Source: Acidiferrobacteraceae bacterium (lineage in GTDB: Bacteria > Pseudomonadota > Gammaproteobacteria > HyVt-429). From it: a stretch of 41,028 bases of DNA. The notes under the pieces were generated by a model. It did no database searches and was not told the origin of the DNA. It worked only from the letters and a program-made list of their open reading frames with translations. A program made the translations under genes and the position numbers. Positions 19,068 to 28,053 of the stretch are shown here, piece after piece; position 1 is the stretch's first letter, and each line of letters opens with the position of its first letter. The stretch covers positions 1 through 41,028 of the forward strand of contig DRJZ01000011.1 of the NCBI GenBank assembly GCA_011052015.1, read 5' to 3'.

Positions 19068-21062
19068 ATGACTTCGAAACCCGCCATGTTTGATATCGAA
19101 TCCTCAAGCAGTCTACAAGCTACCGCTACCCCCGGCGCCCTGGACGGTCGTCTCAACGAGTACGCTAATTGGCGCACCGGCTTGGCGACAGACATCCAGA
19201 ACTATCGAGACTGGCTGGAAAAGGAGGGTATGCTCCAGCCCGAGGATGAATTGCGCCTGTTTGAGCTCATTGAAAGCCTCAATAGCGACAAACTATCTAT
19301 CGCCTTAGTGGCCGAATTCTCCCGGGGCAAGACCGAGTTGATTAATGCCATCTTCTTCGCGGACCAAAAACAGCGCTTGCTGCCCTCCACTGCGGGCCGC
19401 ACCACCATGTGCCCCACCGAGATCCAGTATGACTCGGATATCGAACCGTGCATCATGCTGCTGCCAATAGAAACCCGCAAGACCTCGTTGACCATAAACG
19501 AATACAAACGCGCACCCATCAACTGGAGCACCTTGCCGCTGGATATCACCTCCCCCGCCGAGATGGCCAAAGTGATGCGCGAGCTTGTCAAAACCCAGAC
19601 CGTCAGCGTCAAGGAGGCCCAGGTCCTGGGATTATATTTCCCTGCTCCCACCCATGACGGCGGCATGGACAAGATGGATGGCAAAATAGAAATCCCGATC
19701 TGGCGCCACGCCATCATCAATTACCCCCACCCACTCCTGGAAAAGGGCATGGTGATCCTCGACACCCCGGGACTCAACGCCTTGGGCACCGAACCGGAAC
19801 TTACCCTCAATATGTTGCCCAACGCCCACGTGGTGTTGTTCTTATTGGCAGCGGATACCGGAGTCACCAAAACCGATCTTGATGTATGGAAAAACCATGT
19901 CTGCATCGCCACCCGTAGTCGTGCCGATGGACGTATAGCCATATTGAATAAAATCGACACCTTATGGGATGAACTGCTCACTGAGGATGAGATCCTGAAG
20001 AGCATCAGCCGTCAAACCGAAGAGTCAGCCCGGCAACTGAATATCAAGGTTGAAAATGTATTTCCGGTGTCGGCACAAAAGGGCCTGCTCAGCAAGATAA
20101 AAGGTGACCCCGAGTTACTCAAACGTAGCGGCCTGCGCCTGCTTGAGGAAAAGATTTCCAGAGATCTTGTTGCCGCCAAACAAGGCATGATACGCGAAAA
20201 AGTGACCACCGAGATCGGCGATATGATTCAAGCCACCGCCGCAATCATTCAATCCCGCCTGGCCACCACAACCAAAGAGCTTCAAGAGATTCAAGGTCTC
20301 TGCGGCAAGAGCAGCGTGGTATTGGACGATATGGCCAATCGCCTGCGGGAACAAAAACATATTTACGATGAAGAGGTCGAGAGCTTCGAGATCACCCGGC
20401 GCATGCTATCCACTCAAATACGTACCCTGCTCAGCCATATGAGCATGACCAGTTTCGACAAATTGATAGCAGAATCCCGCAAAGAGATGAAAAACAGCTG
20501 GACCACCGCGGGCCTGCGCGTCGGCATGATTATATTCTTCAAAGGCGCCGGCAAGCGTATGGAAAAAGTAAACAACGAGACCCGGCAAATCAAGGAACTG
20601 GTTGAGTCGATTTACGCAAAGTTTCACGCTGACCACGGCTTGGCCAAGATCAAACCTGCAAGCTTCTCGGTGCTGTCGTTTCGTAGCGACATGCAACGGC
20701 TTCAGGCCGAGGCCGACAACTTCCGCAACAGCACCAGCATGATGATGACCGAGCAACACTTTGTGATCAAAAAATTCTTCATCACCCTGGTCAGTCGCGC
20801 CCGCGAGCTATTCTACGACTGCAACCGTTCCACTAAATCCTGGGCCAAGTTTATCCTGACTCCAATCTATACCCAAATCCAGGAACACAAGATTATGATT
20901 GATCGGCGTCTGGAAAATCTTGAAAAAATCCAGAACAACCACACCAGCCTGGCCACGCGGATCCAGGAACTGGAGGCCCAAACCTCAGAACTCAAGGCCC
21001 AGGAAGCCACCATCCACAAGATGATCTCTCATTTGCGGCCGCCTGCCTCGGGCCAGCATTAA
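19068..21062 (+). CDS. Bacterial dynamin-like GTPase
   Basis: G1-like LVAEFSRGKTELINAIFF, G3 VILDTPGLNALG, G4 AILNKIDTL; long helical C-terminal half with short hydrophobic patch AGLRVGMIIFFKGAG. Confidence 0.85.
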   Translation: MTSKPAMFDIESSSSLQATATPGALDGRLNEYANWRTGLATDIQNYRDWLEKEGMLQPEDELRLFELIESLNSDKLSIALVAEFSRGKTELINAIFFADQKQRLLPSTAGRTTMCPTEIQYDSDIEPCIMLLPIETRKTSLTINEYKRAPINWSTLPLDITSPAEMAKVMRELVKTQTVSVKEAQVLGLYFPAPTHDGGMDKMDGKIEIPIWRHAIINYPHPLLEKGMVILDTPGLNALGTEPELTLNMLPNAHVVLFLLAADTGVTKTDLDVWKNHVCIATRSRADGRIAILNKIDTLWDELLTEDEILKSISRQTEESARQLNIKVENVFPVSAQKGLLSKIKGDPELLKRSGLRLLEEKISRDLVAAKQGMIREKVTTEIGDMIQATAAIIQSRLATTTKELQEIQGLCGKSSVVLDDMANRLREQKHIYDEEVESFEITRRMLSTQIRTLLSHMSMTSFDKLIAESRKEMKNSWTTAGLRVGMIIFFKGAGKRMEKVNNETRQIKELVESIYAKFHADHGLAKIKPASFSVLSFRSDMQRLQAEADNFRNSTSMMMTEQHFVIKKFFITLVSRARELFYDCNRSTKSWAKFILTPIYTQIQEHKIMIDRRLENLEKIQNNHTSLATRIQELEAQTSELKAQEATIHKMISHLRPPASGQH

Positions 21063-21220
21063 CTCGAGATTGGTCATCAGCCCTACTCAGGGCAATGTTC
21101 GGTTCGAAAAAATAGCCTTGCTTATCAGGCAGACTGTATAGGCTCTCGCAAAAACTGTTAGACTCAACCCTGACATGCCGAACTCTTAACTAACTGGATC
21201 GCACGCGCACCCTTCCTATC

Positions 21221-22366
21221 ATGCCTGACTTTATTCCGCCGGACTCGGTCGGCTTGGTGACGCCCACAACCCATCACTTTCAGAAACCACTCCAATTGAG
21301 TGGTGGCGAGACCTTATCCGACTACGCGCTCGTCTACGAAACCTACGGCGAACTCAATACCTCCGGCAGCAATGCCCTGCTGATCTGTCACGCCCTGTCC
21401 AGCAATCACCATGCCGCCGGTTACCATGGCTTGGCAGATAAAAAACCGGGGTGGTGGGAGAATATTGTGGGCCCGGGCAAGACCATCGATACCAACCACT
21501 TCTTCGTGGTCTGTTGCAACAACCTGGGCGGTTGTTTTGGCTCCACCGGGCCTTCAACAGCCCATCCATCCACCGGTAAGCCCTACGGCCCGGACTTTCC
21601 CATCGTTACGGTTCACGACTGGGTAACCAGCCAGGCACAACTTGCGAATGTGTTAGGCGTCGACACCTGGGCCGCCGTCATCGGCGGCAGTCTGGGTGGC
21701 ATGCAGGTGCTACAGTGGTCAATGGATTATCCAGATCGCCTGCGCCACGCCATCGTCATCGCGGCCTCATCCAAACTCACCGCCCAGAACATCGCCTTCA
21801 ACGAGGTGGCGCGCCAAGCCATTCGCAGCGACCCCGATTTTCACGATGGCCGCTATTATGAACACGATACCGAGCCTCAACGGGGTTTACGCATTGCACG
21901 CATGTTGGGTCACATCACATACTTGTCCGACGACATTATGGGGGAAAAGTTTGGCCGCGACCTGCGTGATGGCAAGATCGGTTTTGATTACAACGCGGAC
22001 TTTCAGGTAGAGAGCTATCTACGTTACCAAGCCGACAGTTTTGTCGGCAACTTTGACGCCAACACCTATTTGCTTATGACCAAAGCCCTGGACTACTTTG
22101 ACCCCGCCGGGCCTACCCATGGCGATCTCGCCAAGGCCTTCGCGCCGATAAAGAGTCGGTTTCTGGTCATGTCATTCACCAGTGACTGGCGGTTTTCGCC
22201 GGAACGTTCCCGCGAAATCGTCAAGGCCCTGCACGACAATGATCTCAACGTGAGCTATGCCGAAATCAAGGCCAGCCATGGACACGACGCCTTCCTAATG
22301 AAAATCCCCCAATACCTGGATGTCTTCGGTGCCTACATGCACCGTATTGAACAGGAAATTAACTGA
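21221..22366 (+). CDS. metX: Homoserine O-acyltransferase MetX
   Basis: [43 protein letters not shown], alpha/beta hydrolase with nucleophile GGSLGG; ends GHDAFLM. Confidence 0.95.
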   Translation: MPDFIPPDSVGLVTPTTHHFQKPLQLSGGETLSDYALVYETYGELNTSGSNALLICHALSSNHHAAGYHGLADKKPGWWENIVGPGKTIDTNHFFVVCCNNLGGCFGSTGPSTAHPSTGKPYGPDFPIVTVHDWVTSQAQLANVLGVDTWAAVIGGSLGGMQVLQWSMDYPDRLRHAIVIAASSKLTAQNIAFNEVARQAIRSDPDFHDGRYYEHDTEPQRGLRIARMLGHITYLSDDIMGEKFGRDLRDGKIGFDYNADFQVESYLRYQADSFVGNFDANTYLLMTKALDYFDPAGPTHGDLAKAFAPIKSRFLVMSFTSDWRFSPERSREIVKALHDNDLNVSYAEIKASHGHDAFLMKIPQYLDVFGAYMHRIEQEIN

Positions 22367-22974
22367 TGCTGGATCTCACCAACCGTCCCGACCTGGTCAT
22401 CATTGCCGATTGGATCAAACCTGACAGCCGGGCGCTGGACCTGGGCTGCGGTGACGGTGCCCTACTTGGTCACCTTGCTTACCACAAACAGGTCAGCGGC
22501 TATGGTCTTGAACGTGAAGACGAGTACATCGCCCAGTGCATCGCCGCCGGGATCAATATCATCCAGATGGATCTGGACCAGGGCTTGGCAGAATTTGACG
22601 ACAACTCCTTTGATTACGTGGTGTTATCTCTGACCCTGCAGGCCATGCGTCATCCGGAAAAGCTACTGGAAGATATGTTGCGAGTGGGTCGCGAAGGCAT
22701 CGTCACCTTCCCCAACTTTGGGCACTGGCGGGCACGGGTTCAGTTGGGCATTTTTGGCAGCATGCCCTTCACCAAGACCCTGCCCAACACCTGGTACGAC
22801 ACACCCAATATCCATCTATGTACCCTCAAGGATTTCGAGGCCCTATGCAAAACACTGAATATTCGTATCCTCGAACATCAGGCCGTGGACAGTGAACACC
22901 GCTCGAACCCTGGTCTTAAACTTTTTCCCAACTTGTTAGGTGAGATCGCCCTGTATCGTTTTGAGTGGGGTTAG
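22366..22974 (+). CDS. metW: Methionine biosynthesis protein MetW
   Basis: ADWIKPDSRALDLGCGDGALLGHL; VVLSLTLQAMRHPEKLLEDMLRVGREGIVTFPNFGHW; one-base stop/start overlap with metX. Confidence 0.95.
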   Translation: MLDLTNRPDLVIIADWIKPDSRALDLGCGDGALLGHLAYHKQVSGYGLEREDEYIAQCIAAGINIIQMDLDQGLAEFDDNSFDYVVLSLTLQAMRHPEKLLEDMLRVGREGIVTFPNFGHWRARVQLGIFGSMPFTKTLPNTWYDTPNIHLCTLKDFEALCKTLNIRILEHQAVDSEHRSNPGLKLFPNLLGEIALYRFEWG

Positions 22975-23100
22975 GTATTACTAATTGATGGAGAGTGTCA
23001 GCTAACTTTCGTTTCCCTTAGTAAGGGAAAACGCGGTGGTCGCAGAGAAAAGTAAAGGTGAAATCAGCATCCGGTAGGTCATAATTCCACAAACTGATAG

Positions 23101-24456
23101 CTAAAGATTATTATAATTTTTTTGTTGTCTGTTTTCCCGCCCCATCAGATAAACGATTATCAATATCGCCGGTATACCCAGGGCGGCAGCATAAGTGAAG
23201 AAAGCGACATAACCAAACCCATCCACCACATCACCGGAGAACCCGCCAATAAACTTGGGAAACAGCAGCATCAGAGAACTGAATAAGGCGTATTGGGTAG
23301 CGGTGTAGGCACGGTTAGTAAGGCTCGACAGGTAGGCAATAAAGGCCGAACCCGCCATACCACCACTGAGGTTGTCACCGCTGATCACCAACATCAATAA
23401 ACGGATGTCCGCCCCCTGGGTTGCAAACCAAGCAAAAGCCAAATTGGTCAAGGCGACTAATATGGCGCTCGCAAAAAGCATGCGCATGATACCAAAGCGC
23501 ACTACCAACACACCCCCCACCAAGGCGCCCAGTATGGTCATGCCCAGACCAAATATCTTGGTCACACTGGCGATCTGGGCCTCATTGAATCCATGCTCCA
23601 GATAAAATGGGTTGGCCATGATACCCATAGTGATGTCACTGATACGGAACAAACTGATGAAGGCCAGAATAACGAATGCAAATTTTCCGTTACGGGCGAA
23701 AAAATCCACAAACGGACAGACCACGGCACCGATAAACCAAGCCACCATGTGCCGCAGTCGTGACGGCCAATGATGCGTTCGCTCCAAAAACCCCATGACG
23801 CGCTCTTCCTGCAACCAAGTAGTTTCGCTGACTTTACGCTCGGGTTCCGAAATAATTAACGTGGTGACCACGCCGATACCCATGGCACAGGCCATAGTAA
23901 AATAGGCCGCAGGCCAAGACTGAAAATAAGCAACATAAAATGCACCGGCACTGGCCACCATCATGCCGAGCCGGTAACCCAGTTGGTAGGTCGCCGCCAT
24001 GGCCCCCTGCCATTCCACTACCGCTGCCTCAATACGCCAGGCATCAATGCTGATATCCTGGGTAGCAGAGGAAAACGCCACCAACAAAGCGGCCCAAACC
24101 AGTGCCGTCAATTGAGTCTGTGGATCACTAGCGGACATGGCCATCAATCCGAAGATAACACCGGCCTGAGCCAACAACATCCAACTACGGCGCTGACCCA
24201 ATATTCGGGTAAATACGGGCAATGACACCCGATCCACCAAGGGCGCCCAAACAAATTTGAATGCGTAGAGTAAGGCCACCCAGGAAATGTGACCGATGGT
24301 GCTTTTATCAACCCCAGCCCGATATAACCAGGCAGACAGGGTACCGAACACCAGCAAAATGGGCAGTCCAGCGGAAAAGCCGAGAAACGCCATAGCGATC
24401 ACCCGTGGGCGGGTATAAATGGCGAAGGCCTCACCCCAAGTCAGGGTCTGGTTCAC
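23101..24456 (-). CDS. AmpG-like MFS permease (muropeptide transporter family)
   Basis: Multi-TM; AMAFLGFSAGLPILLVFGTLSAWLYRAGVDKSTIGHISWVALLYAFKFVWAPLVDR; RSWMLLAQ. Confidence 0.85.
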   Translation of the reverse strand: MNQTLTWGEAFAIYTRPRVIAMAFLGFSAGLPILLVFGTLSAWLYRAGVDKSTIGHISWVALLYAFKFVWAPLVDRVSLPVFTRILGQRRSWMLLAQAGVIFGLMAMSASDPQTQLTALVWAALLVAFSSATQDISIDAWRIEAAVVEWQGAMAATYQLGYRLGMMVASAGAFYVAYFQSWPAAYFTMACAMGIGVVTTLIISEPERKVSETTWLQEERVMGFLERTHHWPSRLRHMVAWFIGAVVCPFVDFFARNGKFAFVILAFISLFRISDITMGIMANPFYLEHGFNEAQIASVTKIFGLGMTILGALVGGVLVVRFGIMRMLFASAILVALTNLAFAWFATQGADIRLLMLVISGDNLSGGMAGSAFIAYLSSLTNRAYTATQYALFSSLMLLFPKFIGGFSGDVVDGFGYVAFFTYAAALGIPAILIIVYLMGRENRQQKNYNNL

Positions 24457-24577
24457 TTATTATCCCTTAATTGATTTTGCCATAGGTTTTCTGCCCCACA
24501 AGGAGGTACCGAGGTCTGCGGTCTTTGCGTCTTTGCAGCCACCGCGTTTAATTTGCTAATGAGCTCATTAGTTACCC

Positions 24578-24665
24578 GACACCGCTATCAGCGGGACGCC
24601 GTGAATACGTCCCTGTAAGCTTGATGTCAGCGTCCATGCTGCCGACACCCGCTGATAGCGATGTC
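24578..24665. repeat. Dispersed palindromic element (family C): GACAcCGCTATCAGCGGG / CCCGCTGATAGCGATGTC
   Basis: 17/18 matching inverted arms at 24578-24595 and 24648-24665, with non-coding core CGCCGTGAATACGTCCCTGTAAGC... Confidence 0.85.
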
Positions 24666-24682
24666 AGACAACTTTCATTGAA

Positions 24683-25456
24683 TTACAGGTCATAGTCATA
24701 ATCAATAATCAACGGCGCATGATCCGAGAACCATTTATCTTTATAGATACGATCTTTGGTGGCGGTTTTGGCTATCTCCGGGGTGGCAATGTGATAGTCA
24801 ATGCGCCAACCTACATTTTTCTCCCGGGCCTGACCCCGGTTTGACCACCAGGTGTATTGGTCTTCTTTGTCGTTCACCTCACGAAAAACATCCACCCAGC
24901 CCTCTTTGTCGAACAATTTAGTCAACCAGGCCCGTTCCTTGGGTAGGAATCCAGAGTTTTTCTGATTGGAACGCCAGTTTTTAATGTCGATATTTTTGTG
25001 GGCGATATTCCAATCACCACAAAAAATGACGTGGCGACGCTCTTTACGCAAATCTCCCATGAACCGTTCAAATTCACGCATAAAGCGATACTTGGCGGCC
25101 TGGCGATGATCACCGCTGGAACCTGACGGCACATAGAGAGAAAGGACGCTAAGGTCGCCGAAATCGGCACGCATACATCGTCCCTCTCGATCTGCCTCTG
25201 GCCAACCCATTCCTCGCATTACCCGATCGGGTTGTTTTTTGCAGTACATGGCCACACCGCTATAACCCTTTTTCTGCGCATCATAGAAGTAACTGTTATA
25301 GGCCTTGGGCCAATAGGTCTTGTCCTCGAGTTGATGGACCTGGGCCCGGGTCTCTTGTACGCAGACAATATCGGCACGCTGGCGACTCAGCCAGGCATAG
25401 AACCCCTTGCGTGCTGCGGCGCGTATACCATTGACGTTGACGGTAATGACTCTCAT
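24683..25456 (-). CDS. Exodeoxyribonuclease III (Xth family)
   Basis: MRVITVNVNGIRAAARKGFYAWLSRQRADIVCVQETRAQ; CGDWNIAHKNIDIKNWRSN; GWRIDYHIATPEI; SDHAPLIIDYD. Confidence 0.95.
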   Translation of the reverse strand: MRVITVNVNGIRAAARKGFYAWLSRQRADIVCVQETRAQVHQLEDKTYWPKAYNSYFYDAQKKGYSGVAMYCKKQPDRVMRGMGWPEADREGRCMRADFGDLSVLSLYVPSGSSGDHRQAAKYRFMREFERFMGDLRKERRHVIFCGDWNIAHKNIDIKNWRSNQKNSGFLPKERAWLTKLFDKEGWVDVFREVNDKEDQYTWWSNRGQAREKNVGWRIDYHIATPEIAKTATKDRIYKDKWFSDHAPLIIDYDYDL

Positions 25457-25587
25457 ATCGGGTTCGCAATCGCCCTGTGGGCCTATCTTATAGGGAAGCC
25501 TTAGATAATCGGGCTGGGAATAGTATCACGCGGGCAATACCACCCTCTTATTTTTTATCAGCTCTATACATCCTTTATATCTCGCCC

Positions 25588-25615
25588 CTCGTCCCTTGTA
25601 TCTCGTCCCTTGTAT
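25588..25615. repeat. Perfect tandem duplication of CTCGTCCCTTGTAT in pyrE leader
   Basis: 14-mer at 25588-25601 repeated at 25602-25615, followed by partial copy CTTGTAT. Confidence 0.9.
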
Positions 25616-25631
25616 CTTGTATCTTAAGCAG

Positions 25632-26273
25632 ATGAAAGACTACCAATATGAATTCCTCGAATTTGCCCTTGAAACGGGTGTGCTCCGGTTCGGCGAATTT
25701 ACCCTCAAATCGGGCCGCAACAGCCCCTACTTCTTTAACACCGGTCTATTCAATACTGGACAGTCCCTGGCCAGCTTAGGCCGCTACTATGCCCGGGCCA
25801 TAGTCGACTCCGGTTGTGCGTTCGACATGTTGTATGGTCCGGCCTATAAGGGTATCCCCCTGGTGACCACCACCGCCATCGCCCTAGCTGAACACCATGA
25901 CCGCGATATCCCCTATTGTTTTAACCGCAAGGAAGCCAAAGATCACGCCGAAGGAGGCGTCATGGTAGGCGCCGAATTGTCGGGCAGCGTGTTGATTGTA
26001 GACGACGTAATTTCTGCCGGGCTATCAATAGATGAGTCCATAATCAACATCAATGGCGGCGGTGCCAAGGCGGCAGGGGTCTTTGTCGCCCTAAATCGCC
26101 AGGAAAAGGGGCAAAACGGTACTCAGTCTGCCGCACGTGATATTGTACAGCGGCACAACCTGCCGCTGTACAATATCGTCAATCTGGAACTGTTAATGGA
26201 ATTCTTAAAACAGCGTCACGAATCCAAACACCTTGAGGCCATCATGGGCTACTATAAGCAGCATGGGGCATAG
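25632..26273 (+). CDS. pyrE: Orotate phosphoribosyltransferase PyrE
   Basis: [47 protein letters not shown] loop [20 protein letters not shown] at 25632 preferred over upstream start at 25596. Confidence 0.96.
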   Translation: MKDYQYEFLEFALETGVLRFGEFTLKSGRNSPYFFNTGLFNTGQSLASLGRYYARAIVDSGCAFDMLYGPAYKGIPLVTTTAIALAEHHDRDIPYCFNRKEAKDHAEGGVMVGAELSGSVLIVDDVISAGLSIDESIININGGGAKAAGVFVALNRQEKGQNGTQSAARDIVQRHNLPLYNIVNLELLMEFLKQRHESKHLEAIMGYYKQHGA

Positions 26274-26292
26274 GAACAGGGGCGAGGTATTG

Positions 26293-26383
26293 AGATACGA
26301 GGCGCGATAATTTTATAGATTTTGCACGAATGAATTCGCGCCTACAGTGAGCCCATATTTATATATTCTCGTACCTCGTATCT
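26293..26383. repeat. Inverted repeat downstream of pyrE: AGATACGAGG / CCTCGTATCT
   Basis: Perfect 10-bp arms 26293-26302 and 26374-26383 in a non-coding gap. Confidence 0.7.
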
Positions 26384-26387
26384 GTCC

Positions 26388-27752
26388 TTATCCAATCCAA
26401 ATCGTCTTGGCGTTGACAAATTCCTTGATCCCCAACAAAGACAGTTCGCGGCCATAGCCGGAGGCCTTGATGCCGCCAAAAGGCAGGCGTGGGTCGCTCT
26501 TGACCATCCCGTTTACAAAACTGGCGCCGGCCTGCAGACGCCGGGCCAGGGCCTCACCCCGTTGCCGATCTTTCGTCCAGATGCTACCACCCAGACCAAA
26601 ACGAGATGAATTTGCAATACTCAGAGCATCCTCTTCATCTTTGGCTCGAATCACGATAGCCACTGGACCAAACAGCTCTTCATCATAGGCGCGCATGCCC
26701 GGTGCAACTTGATCAATGATAGAGGGCTGATAGAAACTTCCCGGGGCCGCCACCGGCTCGCATCCGCTAACGACAACCGCACCGGCGGCAATGGAGTCAA
26801 CCACCTGATGGTGTAACTCATCGCGCAGGTCATCTCGCGCCATCGGGGCCAAACTTGTGGCTTCATCATTGGGATCACCGGGAACCAGGGCCTCGATTCT
26901 TTCCTTAAACAAGGCCAGAAAATCTTCGGCGACAGCGTCTACAATAATAAAGCGCTTGGCGGCGATACAGCTTTGGCCAGCATTTAGAAATCGAGATACC
27001 ACCCCCTGGGTAGCGGCCAACTCCAAGTCCGCATCGTGCAAGACAATAAACGCGTCGGAACCACCCAGTTCTAACAAAGATTTCTTTAAATTAGCGCCGG
27101 CGATCGCCGCGACCTTGCGTCCCGCCGGTTCGCTGCCGGTCAGGGTGACTGCATGGATACGGGAATCTTCGATGACACCCTGCACCTGTGGCGCACCAAT
27201 CATCAGGCTCCTGAATACACCCGCCGGGAAACCCGCCTTGTGGAACACCTCTTCAATGGCCAGGGCACACTGGGGGACATTTGAGGCGTGCTTGAGCACG
27301 CCGGTGTTCCCCGCCATAAGTCCCGGCGCGGCAAACCGAAACACCTGCCAAAATGGGAAATTCCATGGCATCACCGCCAGTACCGTACCCATGGGCTGAT
27401 AAACCACCAAACTACGTTGCGCGTCCGATTCAATAACCTCATCGGTGAGAAATTGTTCGGCGTTGTCAGCATAGTAGTCACACACCGAGGCACACTTCTC
27501 AACTTCCCCCAAGGCCTCTTTCTTTAATTTGCCCATTTCCAGAGTAATGATTGAGGCATAACGGTCGGCCTCGGCACGAAGTTGGGCCGCAGCCTTTCTC
27601 ATTAGGGCCGATCGATCAACGTAGCACGTGGCCTGCCAATCCGGCGTTGCCGCAGCAACCTGGGACAGGGCCGCCTCTAACTCTGCTTGGCCCCAGGTGG
27701 GAAATATTTTAACCGATTCCCCGGTAGCCGGGTTGAACGTCTCTAATGTCAT
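26388..27752 (-). CDS. NAD(P)-dependent aldehyde dehydrogenase, succinate-semialdehyde dehydrogenase-like
   Basis: VMPWNFPFWQVFRFAAPGLMAGNTGVLKHASNVPQCA; LLELGGSDAFIVLHDAD; NAGQSCIAAKRFI; LPFGGIKASGYGRELS. Confidence 0.92.
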   Translation of the reverse strand: MTLETFNPATGESVKIFPTWGQAELEAALSQVAAATPDWQATCYVDRSALMRKAAAQLRAEADRYASIITLEMGKLKKEALGEVEKCASVCDYYADNAEQFLTDEVIESDAQRSLVVYQPMGTVLAVMPWNFPFWQVFRFAAPGLMAGNTGVLKHASNVPQCALAIEEVFHKAGFPAGVFRSLMIGAPQVQGVIEDSRIHAVTLTGSEPAGRKVAAIAGANLKKSLLELGGSDAFIVLHDADLELAATQGVVSRFLNAGQSCIAAKRFIIVDAVAEDFLALFKERIEALVPGDPNDEATSLAPMARDDLRDELHHQVVDSIAAGAVVVSGCEPVAAPGSFYQPSIIDQVAPGMRAYDEELFGPVAIVIRAKDEEDALSIANSSRFGLGGSIWTKDRQRGEALARRLQAGASFVNGMVKSDPRLPFGGIKASGYGRELSLLGIKEFVNAKTIWIG

Positions 27753-27870
27753 CGTGCCAGTCCTTTATTGTGGTTTAAATTATGTTTTCTTGAAAAACAG
27801 ACTAGAATTAAAGGGTATTTCATCAATATCCTCTCCCGGAGGGACCCCGGTATCCCCTTGTGGGGGACAA

Positions 27871-27950
27871 AACGCCAAGTATTTTCTTTTGAAAATCAAC
27901 AACCTATTAGCTTGGCGACCTTGACGGTTGAGCGTCATTCAGAGGTTCCC
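27871..27950 (+). repeat. MITE-like element, copy 3, apparently 5'-truncated (family B)
   Basis: ATTTTCTTTTGAAAATCAACAACCTATTAGCTTGGCGACCTTGACGGTTGAGCGT matches copy 2; GTCATTCAGAGGTTCCC matches outer end of copy 1. Confidence 0.8.
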
Positions 27951-28053
27951 CAAAGAAAAATCCTTAGGCTAATGGTCCACCGCATTGAGCTAGTGGTCAA
28001 CAATATTACCGGGAATTTCTGAATCCGTGTAGTTCAATGCTAGAGTACAGACA

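Noticed and set aside
23011-23032. GTTTCCCTTAGTAAGGGAAAAC hairpin after metW as a terminator
   Set aside because: Short 8-bp stem with a 3-nt loop and no following T run on either strand; function uncertain.
25588-25615. Short tandem repeats as a CRISPR array
   Set aside because: Only two direct 14-mers with no spacers, and no cas genes in the window.
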